This document shows, piece after piece, positions 35,993 through 46,070 of a DNA stretch of 64,000 nt (its first letter is position 1; each line of letters begins with the position of its first letter). Made by a program: the position numbers and the translations under genes. This DNA comes from Chitiniphilus shinanonensis DSM 23277 (GTDB lineage: Bacteria; Pseudomonadota; Gammaproteobacteria; Burkholderiales; Chitinibacteraceae). The stretch lies in NCBI RefSeq assembly GCF_000374805.1, contig NZ_KB895347.1, forward strand, positions 1 through 64,000, given 5' to 3'. The notes beneath the pieces are model-generated. The model was not told the DNA's origin. It did not search any database and saw only the letters and a list, made by a program, of their open reading frames with translations.

Positions 35993-38671
35993 TCAAGATT
36001 CGCCCAGCAGCGTCTGCCACAGCGCGCGCACCGTGGCCATGCCTTCGGCCAGCGGCGCCAGCGCCTCGGGCGTCGGGTCGCGTCCGGCCAGGCGGCTGGC
36101 GTGTTGCAGGCGGCGCAGCGCGCGGTAGGTGGCGCGCGCGGTGTCGGCCGTGGTGGCGTCGATCAGGTTATGGGTGGCGGCGGTGGCCAGCAGCGCGATG
36201 TTGCCGCGGTTGGCGGTCAGGTCGGGGTAGAGCCAGGCGTAGCCCAGGATCAGGAACTGCACGATGAACTCGACGTCGACGATGCCGCCGCGGCAATGTT
36301 TCACCTCGCCCGGCCGCTCGGGGTGGGTTTCCAGCATGCGGTTGCGCATCTTCACCACCTCGGCGGTCAGCGCGGGCAGGTCGCGCTGGCGGCGCAGTAC
36401 CGCGTCGCGCACCGCCTCGAAGCTGCGGCCGACGCGCACGTCGCCGGCAACGAAGCGGGCGCGGGTCAGCGCCTGGTGCTCCCAGACCCAGGCCGAGTCG
36501 CACTGGTACTGCTCGAAGGCCTCGACGGTGCTGACCAGCAGCCCGGACGAGCCGTTGGGCCGCAGCCGCAGGTCGATGTCGTAGAGGATGCCGGCCGGGG
36601 TGGGCGCGTTCAGCCAGTTGACGATCTTCTTGGCGAAGCGGGCGTAATTCTCCGCCGCGTCGGGGTGGTCGTCGTCGTAGACGAACACCAGGTCGAGGTC
36701 GGAGGCATAGCCCAGTTCCTTGCCGCCCAGCTTGCCGTAGCCGATGGCGGCGAATTGCGGCTCCTCGACGTGGCGGCGCGGCAGCTCGCGCCACGCTTCC
36801 TCCATCGTCACCGCCAGCACCAGGTCGGCCAGGTCGGACAGGTGATCGGACAGCTTTTCCAGCGGCAGCAGGCCGGCGATGTCCTGCGCCACCAGCCGGA
36901 ACACCTGGGTGTGCTGGAAGTGCCGCAGCAGATCCATCTTGGCTTCGGTGTCGTCCTCCACCTGCGCCAATTCGTGGCGGATCGCCTCGCCGGCCGCGTT
37001 CCAGTCGGGCGCCTGGTACAGCAGGCGCTGGTCCAGCAGTTCGTCCAGCAGGATCGGATGGCGCGTCAGGTATTGCGAGACCCACGGGCTGGCGCTGTAC
37101 AGGTCGGCCAGGCGCTTCAGCGTCTGCGGGTGTTCGGCCAGCAGCGCCAGGTACGATTCGCGGCGGCCGATGGCCTCCAGCAGGTCGAGGATGCGGGTGA
37201 AGGTGTCGTCCGGGTTGGGATAGCCGGCGGCGACCTCGATCAGCGGCGGCAGGATGGCGCCGATGCGGCGCTGGCTGCGCTCGCTCATCTGCTGGTAGCG
37301 GCCGCTGCCACGGAACATCGCCAGCCGGCGCTGGATCTCGGCGGCGTCGGCGTAACCTAGCCGGGCCAGTCCCTGCGCGGTGTCGTCGCCGTTCTCGGCG
37401 TTCTGCCACAGCGTGGCGTGCGGATGGATGCGGTCCTGGTCGGCCGGCAGCACGAACACCTGCTCGAAGTGGCGGGTGACGATGGCGCGGTGGCGCTCCA
37501 GCGCCGTGGAGAAGGCGGTCCAGTCCGGATGGCCCATGGCGCGCGCGATGCGGCCCTTGTCCTCGTCGTTGCCCGGCAGCATCTGGGTTTGCGCGTCGTC
37601 CAGGTACATCAGGCGGTGTTCCAGGTTGCGCAGGAATTCGTAGGCGGCCAGCAGTTCGTCCACGCTGTCGCCGGCCAGCAGGTTCAGCCGCGCCAGCTCG
37701 CGCAGGGTGGCGCGGGTGCTGCGCTCCTGCAGGGTCTTCACCCGGCCGCCGCGGATCAGCTGGAACACCTGGCCGATGAACTCGATCTCGCGGATGCCGC
37801 CCGGCCCCAGCTTGATGTTCTCGGCCATGTCGCGCCGCGCCACCTCGCGGCGGATCTGGCTGTGCAGCTCGCGCATCGAGGCGTAGGCGCCGTAGTCGAG
37901 GTACTTGCGGTAGACGAACGGCGAGATCAGCTGCATCAGGCCGCTGTCGTCGCCGCTGAGGGCGCGGCCCTTGATCCAGGCGTAGCGCTCCCACTCGCGT
38001 CCCTGGGTGAGCAGGTAGTTCTCCAGCGCGGCGAAGCTCGATACCAGCGCGCCGGAGTCGCCGAACGGCCGCAGCCGCATGTCCACGCGGAACACGAAGC
38101 CGTCCTCGGTGACGTCGGCCAGCAGGTTGATCAGCTTCTTGCCGATCAGGGTGAAGTACTCCTGGTTGCTGATGCGCCGCTCGCCGTCGGTTTCGCCGGC
38201 CTCGTCGTAGACGAAGATCAGGTCGATGTCGGACGACACGTTCAGCTCGTGGCCGCCCAGCTTGCCCATGCCGACCACGATCAGCTGCTGCGGCGCGCCG
38301 GTATCCTCGCCGATCGGCCGCCCGTAGCGGTCTTCGCGGGCGATGGCCCATTGCAGCGCCGCGCATACGGTCAGGTCCGCCAGGTCGCTGACGGTGCGCA
38401 GCGCTTCGTCCAGGTCCGACAGCCCGCCCAGCTCGCGGGCGATCAGCCGCGCCATCACCGCCTGGCGCAACTGGCGCAGCTGGCGCTTGAACGCGGCCTC
38501 GTCGGTCTCGGTCGGGGTCAGCATTGCCTGCATCGCCGCCAGGTCGAACGGCTGCGCCAGCTCGGCGGCGGTGCGTTCGGCCAGCGCGGGTGTGCGCTGG
38601 AACAGGCTGGCCAGGTAGCGGCTGTGGGCGAGGGCGGCGGCGAGCGTGGGGTGATTCACAGCGTCGTTCAT
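35993..38671 (-). CDS. glnE: Glutamine synthetase adenylyltransferase/deadenylase
   Basis: 892 residues, start at the ATG at 38671. Two nucleotidyltransferase domains are visible: the N-terminal deadenylase (GMGKLGGHELNVSSDIDLIF, with FRVDMRLRPFGDSG) and the C-terminal adenylylase (GYGKLGGKELGYASDLDLVF, with DIDLRLRPNGSSGLL). Regulatory helical regions lie between and after them. GlnE modifies GlnA in response to PII signalling. The protein is slightly shorter at the N-terminus than the E. coli enzyme, as is common in betaproteobacteria. Confidence 0.95.
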   Translation of the reverse strand: MNDAVNHPTLAAALAHSRYLASLFQRTPALAERTAAELAQPFDLAAMQAMLTPTETDEAAFKRQLRQLRQAVMARLIARELGGLSDLDEALRTVSDLADLTVCAALQWAIAREDRYGRPIGEDTGAPQQLIVVGMGKLGGHELNVSSDIDLIFVYDEAGETDGERRISNQEYFTLIGKKLINLLADVTEDGFVFRVDMRLRPFGDSGALVSSFAALENYLLTQGREWERYAWIKGRALSGDDSGLMQLISPFVYRKYLDYGAYASMRELHSQIRREVARRDMAENIKLGPGGIREIEFIGQVFQLIRGGRVKTLQERSTRATLRELARLNLLAGDSVDELLAAYEFLRNLEHRLMYLDDAQTQMLPGNDEDKGRIARAMGHPDWTAFSTALERHRAIVTRHFEQVFVLPADQDRIHPHATLWQNAENGDDTAQGLARLGYADAAEIQRRLAMFRGSGRYQQMSERSQRRIGAILPPLIEVAAGYPNPDDTFTRILDLLEAIGRRESYLALLAEHPQTLKRLADLYSASPWVSQYLTRHPILLDELLDQRLLYQAPDWNAAGEAIRHELAQVEDDTEAKMDLLRHFQHTQVFRLVAQDIAGLLPLEKLSDHLSDLADLVLAVTMEEAWRELPRRHVEEPQFAAIGYGKLGGKELGYASDLDLVFVYDDDHPDAAENYARFAKKIVNWLNAPTPAGILYDIDLRLRPNGSSGLLVSTVEAFEQYQCDSAWVWEHQALTRARFVAGDVRVGRSFEAVRDAVLRRQRDLPALTAEVVKMRNRMLETHPERPGEVKHCRGGIVDVEFIVQFLILGYAWLYPDLTANRGNIALLATAATHNLIDATTADTARATYRALRRLQHASRLAGRDPTPEALAPLAEGMATVRALWQTLLGES

Positions 38672-38846
38672 GGCGGGCGGGCGATTGCAGTTAGAATGTG
38701 GAGTTCGTCCGCGCGTGGCGGGCAGTACGGTACCGGCGCCTGTCCGCGATCCTTTCGCGGCAGCGCGGCCCGGCAAGGGTCAGGACACGGCGACACAGGC
38801 AATGGTCGGTTGTTGCCAAGGAGGATAACGCAGTGGATGACCTTTT

Positions 38847-38998
38847 GCCGGCTTGGCCCTTCGGGCTCGGCGCCTTGCCGACGTGCCGCTGCGTTGCGGG
38901 CCGCTCGCGGTATTCATACCGTAGCGTGTCCCGCGCCTTGCCGCACACTGGCGCTGCCCCGAACGCTGTCGCGTAAAAACCGCAGACAGGCTCTTAGA
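38847..38998 (+). repeat. Family B intergenic repeat, copy 1
   Basis: Shares with the copy at 56101 the blocks TTGCCG, GCTGCGTTGC, CCGCTC, GTATTCATACCG, GCCTTGCCGCACAC and CTGCCCCGAACGCTGTCG, then CAGGCTCT at the right end. It ends just before the YhdP-like gene. An open frame with a good SD (AAGGAGG, GTG at 38833) runs into it for 47 codons. Confidence 0.82.
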
Positions 38999-39040
38999 CG
39001 CTGACGCGCCATTGCGGTGCGCTTCCCTTTTTCATCGAGC

Positions 39041-42000
39041 ATGCCGCGTTTCGTTCCCTCTTCCTGGTTGTCCCTGCTCGGCTCGCTATGGCGCGGCGGC
39101 GGCAAGGTGCTGGGCTGGCATTGGCGCTGGGCCTGTCGCCTGCTGCTGGCCGCCGTGCTGTTGCTGGCCGCGCTGGCGCTGGGCTGGCATGCCTACTTGG
39201 CGCCCCGGCTCGATGATTACCGTCCCACGGTCGAGCGCATGCTGTCCGACGCGGTGGGTAGTCAGGTGACGATCCGGGCGTTGTCCGGCGGCTGGCGCGG
39301 CCCGCGCCCGCGCATGGCGATCGACGGCCTGACGCTGCATGCCGCCGACGGCCGCCCCGCGCTGCGGTTCTCCCGGCTGGATGCCGACCTCTCCTGGTGG
39401 TCGCTGCTGGTGGGGCGCCTGCAATTCCGCCGGTTGGCGATCCAGGCGCCCGACATGCAGATCCGTCACGACGCGCAGGGCGTGTGGCATGTGGCGGGGG
39501 TACGGCTCGATCCCGACCGCCATCGCGGCGACGCGCGCTTCTTCGACTGGCTGCTCGACCAGGAAACGCTGGAGGTGCGCGGCGGCCGGCTGGAGTGGCT
39601 GGACGAGTTCCACCAGGTGCCGGCGCAGGCGCTGCGCGACGTGGTGATCACCATCGACCGCACCCTGACCGGGCACGAATTCAATCTGTCCTTCCTGCCG
39701 CCCGCCGGGCTGGCCGATCCGATCCGCGCCAGCGGCAGCTGGCGTGGCGGCACCCTGGCCGAATGGCGAGAGTGGCGCGGTGAGGCACGGCTGTCGCTGC
39801 CCCGGCTGACGCTGGACAACGCCGACGCGCAGTGGCCGGTGATCTCCCGCTTGTTCCAGAGCATGCGCGGCACCGTCGGCGGCGAAACGCAGGTGTCGTT
39901 CGCCGGCGGCCGGATCACCCGCGCCGAGGGCGACGTCACGATCAAGCGCCTGCGGCTGGTGCGCGAGAACCAGACGCTGGCGTTGCCGCGTTTCGAAGGC
40001 CGGTTCGACTGGCGCGACCAGGATCGCCATCGCAGCCTGCGCATCGACGCCAGCCGCATCGACGGTGCCACCGGCCCGCTGTGCACCGACTGCGAACTGA
40101 GTTTCTCGCGCCGCGCCGACGGCAGCGGCGCCATCCGCCTGACGCGGCTGCAACTGGATGCGCTGTCCAGCTACCGCCCGTGGCTGCCGCCCGAGGTGCG
40201 CGAACGCCTGCGCAACATCGAGGTGGCCGGCCGGCTGCGCGAAGGGCATTTCCAGTGGAGCGGCGATCGCAAGCGCTACCAGGGCGAAGTGGCGCTGGAG
40301 AACGCCCAGCTGTCGTGGGGCGAGGCGCTGCCGCAGTTGAGCGGCATCAGCCTGAGCGCGCGCTTCGACCAGGATGGCGGACGCCTCAACGCCAGCAGCC
40401 AGGGGCTGACCGTGTCCGTGCCGAAATGGATGCCGGAGCCGCTGGGTTTTTCCCGCTTCGACCTGGGCGGCAGCTGGCGGCGCGACGGCGCCGCCTGGGA
40501 CGCCCAGCTGGACCGCCTGACGCTGCACAACGACGACCTCACGCTGTCGGCCAACGGCCGCTATCGCCGCGATGGTCCCGGCCCGGGCACGCTCAACCTG
40601 ACCGCCGACCTGCCGCGCATCCAGGCCGGGCGCGTGCCGACCTACCTGCCGCTGGCCATCGGCCCGCACACCCGCGACTGGCTGCTGATGGCGTTGCGCG
40701 GCGGCAGCGCCGAAGGCGGGCGCATCGAAGTGTCGGGGCCGCTGGCGCAGTTCCCGTTCCCGGAGGACAAGGGCGGGCGCTTTCGCGTGTTCACCCGAGT
40801 GCGCGGCGGGCAACTGGCCTACGCCCCCGGCTGGCCCGAGATCACCGGCATCGACGGCACGCTGGAGTTCCACGGCGGCGCGATGGACATCCGCGCCAAC
40901 CGCGCGCGCATCCTGGGCGCGGCGGTGGGCGAGACCCACGTATGGATTCCCGACCTGCTGCACCACCAGCAGCATCTGTACGTCGATGGCCGCACTGAAT
41001 CGTCCACCGCCGACTTCCTGGACTTTCTGCGCCAGTCGCCGCTGCACAAAGTTTCTGCCGACTATATCGAGCACCTGAAGGCGCAGGGTCGCGGCGCCTT
41101 GGCGCTCAAGCTCGACATCCCGCTGCACGAGGCGCATGCCGCGCGGGTGGCCGGCGAATACCGCTTCAACGACAACACGCTGGATTTCGGCAGCGGCGTG
41201 CCGCAGTTCAGCGCCGCGGGCGGGCAGATCACCTTTACCGAGCACGGCCTGGCGATCCAGGAAGGCCGGGCGCAGGTGCTGGGCGGGCCGGTACGTTTTT
41301 CCGGCGCCAGCCAGAACGGCGACTTCATGCTGCAACTGGCCGGCAAGCTGCGGCTGCGCGATGCCGCCGCGCGCTACGAACTGCTGCAGGCCGACCGTTT
41401 CTCCGGCACGGCGGACTATCGCGCGCGCCTCACCGCCGGGCGCGGCAGCTACGAGTTCAAGCTGGATACGCCACTGGCCGGCGGCACCGTCGAATTGCCG
41501 GCGCCGCTGGGCAAGACGGCGGGCGAGAGCCGGCCGCTCGGCGTGGAGATCACCGGCCGCAATGGCGAAACCCGGCTGAACCTGAGCTACGGCCGGCTGC
41601 TCCAGGCCGCGTTGCTGCGCGCGCCGGGCCGGCCGCTGTCCGGCGCCGTCGCGCTGGGCGCGCAGGCGCCGCGGGTGATTCCGGCGGCCGGGCTGGCGTT
41701 CACCGGCGGCTGGCCTCGGCTCGACCTGGACGATTGGCTGGCGCTGGCCGATGGTGTCGGCGGCGGCGAACAGGGCGACAGCCCGTTGTCGATGCAGCTG
41801 ACCTTCGACCAGATCAGCCTGCGCCGGCGTCTGCTGCACGATGTGCGCCTGCAGGCCAACCAGGGCGGCGACGGCTGGCGCGGGGCATTGCAGGCGCGCG
41901 AGGCCGAAGGGCGTTTCAACTGGCGTGGCGGCAAAGGCAATCCGGTCGAGGTGCGCCTGACGCGGCTGGCTCTGCCGTTGCAGGGGGGCGACGACGAGCC

Positions 42001-42892
42001 GGTGCTGGCGCAGGCGCCGACCGCGCCCGCCGCCACGGCGTCGGACGACCCCGACTATCCCGGCGTGAAGCTCACCGTGGACGACCTGAGCTACCGCGCG
42101 CGCGAACTGGGCAGGCTGCGGGTGCAGGCCACGCCGCAGGGCCGCAACTGGCGGCTGGACGAAGTGGTGCTGGAGAATGCCGAGACCCAGCTCACCATGA
42201 GCGGGCTGTGGCGCCGTCTGCCGGAGCGCTCGCGCACCTCCGGCAAGTTCACCGTCAAGACCTCCGACCTGGGCAAGCTGCTGGGGCGGATGGGCTACGC
42301 CGGCACCATGTCGCGCGCCGCGGGCGCGTTCTCCGGCGAGGTGTCGTGGGACGGCGCGCCGTTCCCGCCCGACTTCGACAGCATGCAGGGCTCGCTGTCG
42401 CTGGAGCTGGGCGCGGGGCAATTCCAGCGCATCGACCCGGGCGCGGCGCGACTGTTGTCGGTGCTCAGCCTGCAATCGTTGACGCGTCGGGTGAAGCTGG
42501 ATTTCAGCGACGTGTTCTCAGAGGGCTTCGAGTTCGACAGCATCAAGGGCGACGCGCTGATCGAACGCGGCATCGCCCGCACCGACAACCTGGTCATCGC
42601 CGGGCCGTCGGCGCAGGTGCTGTTCCGCGGCGAGGCCAATTTCGTCGAGGGCACGCAGAACCTGCACGTGCGCATCGTGCCGCTGGTGGGCGATACCGTC
42701 GCCATCGCCGCCGGCATCGTCAACCCCCTGGCCGGTGTGGCGGCCTTCCTGCTGCAACGCGCGCTCAAGGACCCGCTCGGGCAACTGGTTGCCTATGAAT
42801 ACGATATCACCGGCAGCATGCGCGACCCGGTGATCCGCCGCGTCAACTGGCAGGAGCGCGTGCCAGACCTGTTGCAGCAGCCGCATCGCTAG
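39041..42892 (+). CDS. YhdP-like AsmA/TamB-family protein (DUF3971)
   Basis: 1283 residues. An N-terminal helix (about 28-50, CRLLLAAVLLLAALALGW) anchors a very large periplasmic body of beta-strand repeats. YLPLAIGPHTRDWLL lies mid-protein and a C-terminal AsmA-like segment is present (FDSMQGSLSLELGAG, then FDSIKGDALIERGIARTDN), as in YhdP proteins. These are thought to form grooves that carry phospholipids between the inner and outer membranes. I start at the ATG at 39041; a GTG at 39017 is possible. It stands next to the glnE gene (divergent), a common pairing in betaproteobacteria. Confidence 0.88.
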   Translation: MPRFVPSSWLSLLGSLWRGGGKVLGWHWRWACRLLLAAVLLLAALALGWHAYLAPRLDDYRPTVERMLSDAVGSQVTIRALSGGWRGPRPRMAIDGLTLHAADGRPALRFSRLDADLSWWSLLVGRLQFRRLAIQAPDMQIRHDAQGVWHVAGVRLDPDRHRGDARFFDWLLDQETLEVRGGRLEWLDEFHQVPAQALRDVVITIDRTLTGHEFNLSFLPPAGLADPIRASGSWRGGTLAEWREWRGEARLSLPRLTLDNADAQWPVISRLFQSMRGTVGGETQVSFAGGRITRAEGDVTIKRLRLVRENQTLALPRFEGRFDWRDQDRHRSLRIDASRIDGATGPLCTDCELSFSRRADGSGAIRLTRLQLDALSSYRPWLPPEVRERLRNIEVAGRLREGHFQWSGDRKRYQGEVALENAQLSWGEALPQLSGISLSARFDQDGGRLNASSQGLTVSVPKWMPEPLGFSRFDLGGSWRRDGAAWDAQLDRLTLHNDDLTLSANGRYRRDGPGPGTLNLTADLPRIQAGRVPTYLPLAIGPHTRDWLLMALRGGSAEGGRIEVSGPLAQFPFPEDKGGRFRVFTRVRGGQLAYAPGWPEITGIDGTLEFHGGAMDIRANRARILGAAVGETHVWIPDLLHHQQHLYVDGRTESSTADFLDFLRQSPLHKVSADYIEHLKAQGRGALALKLDIPLHEAHAARVAGEYRFNDNTLDFGSGVPQFSAAGGQITFTEHGLAIQEGRAQVLGGPVRFSGASQNGDFMLQLAGKLRLRDAAARYELLQADRFSGTADYRARLTAGRGSYEFKLDTPLAGGTVELPAPLGKTAGESRPLGVEITGRNGETRLNLSYGRLLQAALLRAPGRPLSGAVALGAQAPRVIPAAGLAFTGGWPRLDLDDWLALADGVGGGEQGDSPLSMQLTFDQISLRRRLLHDVRLQANQGGDGWRGALQAREAEGRFNWRGGKGNPVEVRLTRLALPLQGGDDEPVLAQAPTAPAATASDDPDYPGVKLTVDDLSYRARELGRLRVQATPQGRNWRLDEVVLENAETQLTMSGLWRRLPERSRTSGKFTVKTSDLGKLLGRMGYAGTMSRAAGAFSGEVSWDGAPFPPDFDSMQGSLSLELGAGQFQRIDPGAARLLSVLSLQSLTRRVKLDFSDVFSEGFEFDSIKGDALIERGIARTDNLVIAGPSAQVLFRGEANFVEGTQNLHVRIVPLVGDTVAIAAGIVNPLAGVAAFLLQRALKDPLGQLVAYEYDITGSMRDPVIRRVNWQERVPDLLQQPHR

Positions 42893-42956
42893 GGCGAATC
42901 GACCTGGCGACGCCCGCCCAGGCCCGTGGACCGCTCGCCCAGCAAGGGAGAACATC

Positions 42957-43766
42957 ATGCAGACCTTCGCCGCCGCCGCCATCCAGATGGTGTCCACCCC
43001 GGACGTGGCCACTAACCTCAAGACCGCATCCCGCCTGATCGGCCAGGCCGCCGCCGGCGGTGCCCGGCTGCTGGTGCTGCCCGAATACTTCGCCATCATG
43101 GGTGCGCGCGATACCGACAAGCTGGCGGTGCAGGAGCCGTTCGGCGCCGGCCCGCTCCAGGATTTCCTCGCGACCCAGGCATCGCAGCACGGCGTGTGGC
43201 TGGTGGGCGGCACCGTGCCGCTGGCCGGCACCGGGCGCGATCGGGTGCGCAACACCTGCCTGGTCTACGACCCGGACGGCCACTGCGTGGCGCGCTACGA
43301 CAAGATCCACCTGTTCGGCTTCGACAACGGCGAGGAACGCTACGCCGAGGCCGACACCATCGAGCCGGGCGCCGACACCGTCGCCTTCGACACCCCGTTC
43401 GGCCGCGTCGGGCTGGCGGTGTGCTACGACCTGCGCTTCCCCGAGCTGTTCCGCCACGCCGAGGTCGACGTCTGGGCGCTGCCGGCCGCGTTCACCGCCA
43501 CCACCGGCCGCGCCCACTGGGAAGTGCTGCTGCGCGCCCGCGCCATCGAGAACCAGTGCTTCGTGGTCGCCGCCGCCCAGGGCGGCCTGCATCCCACCGG
43601 CCGCGAAACCTTCGGCCACAGCCTGATCGCCGACCCCTGGGGCCAGGTGCTCGAATGCCTGCCCACCGGCGAAGGCGTGGCCCAGGCCGAACTCAAGGCC
43701 AGCCAGCTCGACCGAGTCCGACGCATCCTCCCCGCACTGCGGCACCGGCGACTGGCATTGAGCTGA
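42957..43766 (+). CDS. Carbon-nitrogen hydrolase (Nit1-type amidase, probable deaminated glutathione amidase)
   Basis: 269 residues with the nitrilase-superfamily triad Glu43 (LPEYFAIMG), Lys116 (RYDKIHLFGFD) and Cys156 (VCYDLRFPELFR). The Nit-subfamily traits GFDNGEERYAE and CYDLRFPE point to the branch that hydrolyses deaminated glutathione, a metabolite repair reaction. Cytoplasmic. The SD AAGGGAG precedes the ATG. Lies 64 bases after the YhdP-like gene and is probably co-transcribed, an association seen elsewhere together with tldD, which follows here too. Confidence 0.9.
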   Translation: MQTFAAAAIQMVSTPDVATNLKTASRLIGQAAAGGARLLVLPEYFAIMGARDTDKLAVQEPFGAGPLQDFLATQASQHGVWLVGGTVPLAGTGRDRVRNTCLVYDPDGHCVARYDKIHLFGFDNGEERYAEADTIEPGADTVAFDTPFGRVGLAVCYDLRFPELFRHAEVDVWALPAAFTATTGRAHWEVLLRARAIENQCFVVAAAQGGLHPTGRETFGHSLIADPWGQVLECLPTGEGVAQAELKASQLDRVRRILPALRHRRLALS

Positions 43767-43776
43767 ACATGAACTG

Positions 43777-43860
43777 AAACCCCAAATCTTGAAACACAGA
43801 GAACACGGAGAGCACGGAGTTCCACAGAGAAAACCGGAGAAAAACAGAGAAAACAAAGAA
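43777..43860 (+). repeat. Family C repeat, single arm
   Basis: AACCCCAAATCTTGAAACAC followed by CACGGAG/CACAGAG units and a GAGAAAA-rich end. Same orientation as the left arms at 35753 and 45768, but no facing right arm is present downstream. Confidence 0.85.
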
Positions 43861-43985
43861 AACTGGAGAGGGAAAGCGGTGAGGAATTTCACGGCGCGTT
43901 TCCCTTTTCCTGGCTTGTTTTCCACCGATCTTCGTTGCGAAAACTGGTTTCAGTGTTTCCCAGGGGCGCTCTGGCAAGCTAACGG

Positions 43986-44081
43986 CCCAGCCAGCACCCA
44001 GCCCGCGCAACCCAGCCAGCACCCAGCCCGCGCCACCCAGCCCGCGCCACCCAGCCCGCGCCACCCAGCCCGCGCAACCCA
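43986..44081 (+). repeat. Tandem repeat of CCCAGCCCGCGCCA-type units
   Basis: Five 14-base units (CCCAGCCCGCGCCA, some ending AA) and two 11-base variants (CCCAGCCAGCA) in a row. It lies in the gap before tldD between repeat arms of families C and D. The copy number probably varies between strains. Confidence 0.85.
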
Positions 44082-44086
44082 GCACA

Positions 44087-44204
44087 TCGAGCGCAGCGAG
44101 GCCCCCTCGCGGCGGCGAGGGCGGGGGGAGGAGGGGTGGATCAAGCAAAGCTGTTGTGCTGGCATACCCCGAACGGTGCGCACCCGGCTTTGCCGGGGGC
44201 AGTA
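44087..44204 (+). repeat. Family D intergenic repeat, copy 2
   Basis: GAGCGCAGCGAGGCCCCCTC, a G-rich block and a terminal CCCGGCTTTGCCGGGGGC hairpin, in the same order as at 11737. Together with the family C arm and the tandem repeat it fills most of the 551-base gap before tldD. Confidence 0.72.
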
Positions 44205-44317
44205 AGCCCCTTATTCCACCATCCAGGCATGCCAGTATCCCCAACAGCTTGCCAAAGCCCCATCTCAACTGGCAGTGTGAATCAATCCCGACTTCAACCA
44301 TCCCGACAGCGCCACGC

Positions 44318-45754
44318 ATGAACCCACTCGCGATTGCCGACCAGACCCTGCTTGCTCCATACGACCTCACCGAATCCGCGCTGGAGCGCGTGTTCGGCGA
44401 GCTGGCCCGCCACGACCTCGACGACGCCGACCTGTACTTCCAGTACAGCCGCTCCGAGGCGTGGAGCCTGGACGAAGGCATCGTGAAATCCGGCAGCTTC
44501 TCCATCGACCAGGGCGTCGGCGTGCGCGCGGTCTCGGGCGAGAAGACCGCTTTCGCCTATTCCGACGACATCCGGCTCAACCCCTTGCTGGAGGCCGCGC
44601 GCGCCACCCGCGCCATCGGTCGCCAGGGTGGCGAGGGCACGGCGGTGCTGCGCCGCGAGGTGAACGGCCACCAGTTGTACCGGCCGCTCGACCCGCTCGC
44701 CAGCCTGGACGAAGCCGGCAAGGTGGCGCTGCTGGGCCGGGTCGAGACCATCGCGCGCGGGCTGGATCGGCGCGTGGTGCAGGTGATGGCCAGCCTGGCG
44801 TCCGAATACGAAGTGATCTTCGTCGCGCGCCAGGACGGCCACCGCGCCGCCGACGTGCGCCCGCTGGTGCGGCTGTCGGTGCAGGTGATCGTCGAGGAAC
44901 AGGGCCGGCGCGAGCAGGGTAGCGCCGGCGGCGGCGGTCGCTTCGACTACCGCTATTTCAGCGAGGAACTGGTGCACGACTACGCCAAGAAGGCGGTGGA
45001 CCAGGCCCTGCTGAACCTGGGCGCGCGGCAGGCGCCGGCCGGCGAGATGACCGTGGTGCTGGGGTCCGGCTGGCCCGGCATCCTGCTGCACGAGGCCATC
45101 GGTCATGGCCTGGAGGGCGACTTCAACCGCAAGGGCAGCTCGGCGTTCTCCGGCCGCATCGGCGAGCGCGTCGCCGCGCCGGGCGTGACCGTGATCGACG
45201 ACGGCACCATCCCCGACCGCCGTGGCTCGCTCAACATCGACGACGAAGGCAACCCCACCCAGCGCACCGTGCTGATCGAGGACGGCATCCTGCGTGGTTA
45301 TATCCAGGACAACCTGAACGCGCGGCTGATGAAGATGCCGGTCACCGGCAACGGCCGGCGCGAATCGTATGCCCACCTGCCGATGCCGCGCATGACCAAT
45401 ACCATCATGCTGGGCGGCGAACGCGATCCGGCCGAGATCCTGGCTTCGGTGAAAAAGGGCCTGTACGCCGTCAACTTCGGCGGCGGCCAGGTGGACATCA
45501 CCAGCGGCAAGTTCGTGTTCTCCGCCGCCGAGGCGTGGTGGGTGGAGGACGGCAAGCTGCAATACCCGGTGAAGGGCGCCACCCTGATCGGCAACGGCCC
45601 CGACGTGCTGACGCGGGTGTCGATGATCGGCAACGACCTCGCCCTCGATCCGGGCGTGGGCACCTGCGGCAAGGACGGCCAGAGCGTCCCGGTCGGCGTC
45701 GGCCAGCCCACGCTGCGCATCGACGGCGGGTTGACCGTGGGCGGCACGGGCTAG
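44318..45754 (+). CDS. tldD: Metalloprotease TldD
   Basis: 478 residues. The zinc site HEAIGH (HExxxH) lies in [13 protein letters not shown], followed by [10 protein letters not shown] and the C-terminal [23 protein letters not shown] block of TldD. TldD works with TldE (PmbA) as a heterodimer that degrades unfolded peptides and matures some RiPP peptides; pmbA is not in the window. Cytoplasmic. Full length. The upstream gap is unusually full of repeats, so its promoter position is unclear. Confidence 0.94.
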   Translation: MNPLAIADQTLLAPYDLTESALERVFGELARHDLDDADLYFQYSRSEAWSLDEGIVKSGSFSIDQGVGVRAVSGEKTAFAYSDDIRLNPLLEAARATRAIGRQGGEGTAVLRREVNGHQLYRPLDPLASLDEAGKVALLGRVETIARGLDRRVVQVMASLASEYEVIFVARQDGHRAADVRPLVRLSVQVIVEEQGRREQGSAGGGGRFDYRYFSEELVHDYAKKAVDQALLNLGARQAPAGEMTVVLGSGWPGILLHEAIGHGLEGDFNRKGSSAFSGRIGERVAAPGVTVIDDGTIPDRRGSLNIDDEGNPTQRTVLIEDGILRGYIQDNLNARLMKMPVTGNGRRESYAHLPMPRMTNTIMLGGERDPAEILASVKKGLYAVNFGGGQVDITSGKFVFSAAEAWWVEDGKLQYPVKGATLIGNGPDVLTRVSMIGNDLALDPGVGTCGKDGQSVPVGVGQPTLRIDGGLTVGGTG

Positions 45755-45767
45755 GTGCGCGGTACCG

Positions 45768-45970
45768 CAAACCCTAAATCTTGAACCACGGAGAACACAG
45801 AGAGCACAGAGTTACACGGAGAAAGCCCAGGCTGGAATGGAAGGCTGCTTATCCAAGGAGAATCGCGCCTCGCTTGGAAAACGCGTTCATAAGCCGCCCT
45901 GCTTTACCTCGGTTTTCTCTGTGAAGCTCTGTGTTCTCTGTGTTCTCTGTGTTTCAAGACGTGGGGTTTG
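45768..45970. repeat. Family C repeat pair, second occurrence
   Basis: Left arm 45768-45825 (AACCCTAAATCTTGAACCAC then CACAGAG-type units); right arm 45911-45970, its reverse complement with differences. A core of about 85 bases between them is unrelated to the core at 35817-35904. Lies after tldD and before the hydratase gene. Confidence 0.88.
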
Positions 45971-46070
45971 CAGTGGTTTTACTGCGCGCAGCGCTCCCTC
46001 CGTGACATCCCCCATTTATCCCCCGCGCGGCAGCCGTTAGGCTGCCGTGGTCGTTTTCACGGATGTCCCC

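Noticed and set aside
43986-44081. Tandem units considered as a CRISPR array
   Set aside because: Units are 11-14 bases with no spacers and no cas genes nearby; this is a simple tandem repeat.
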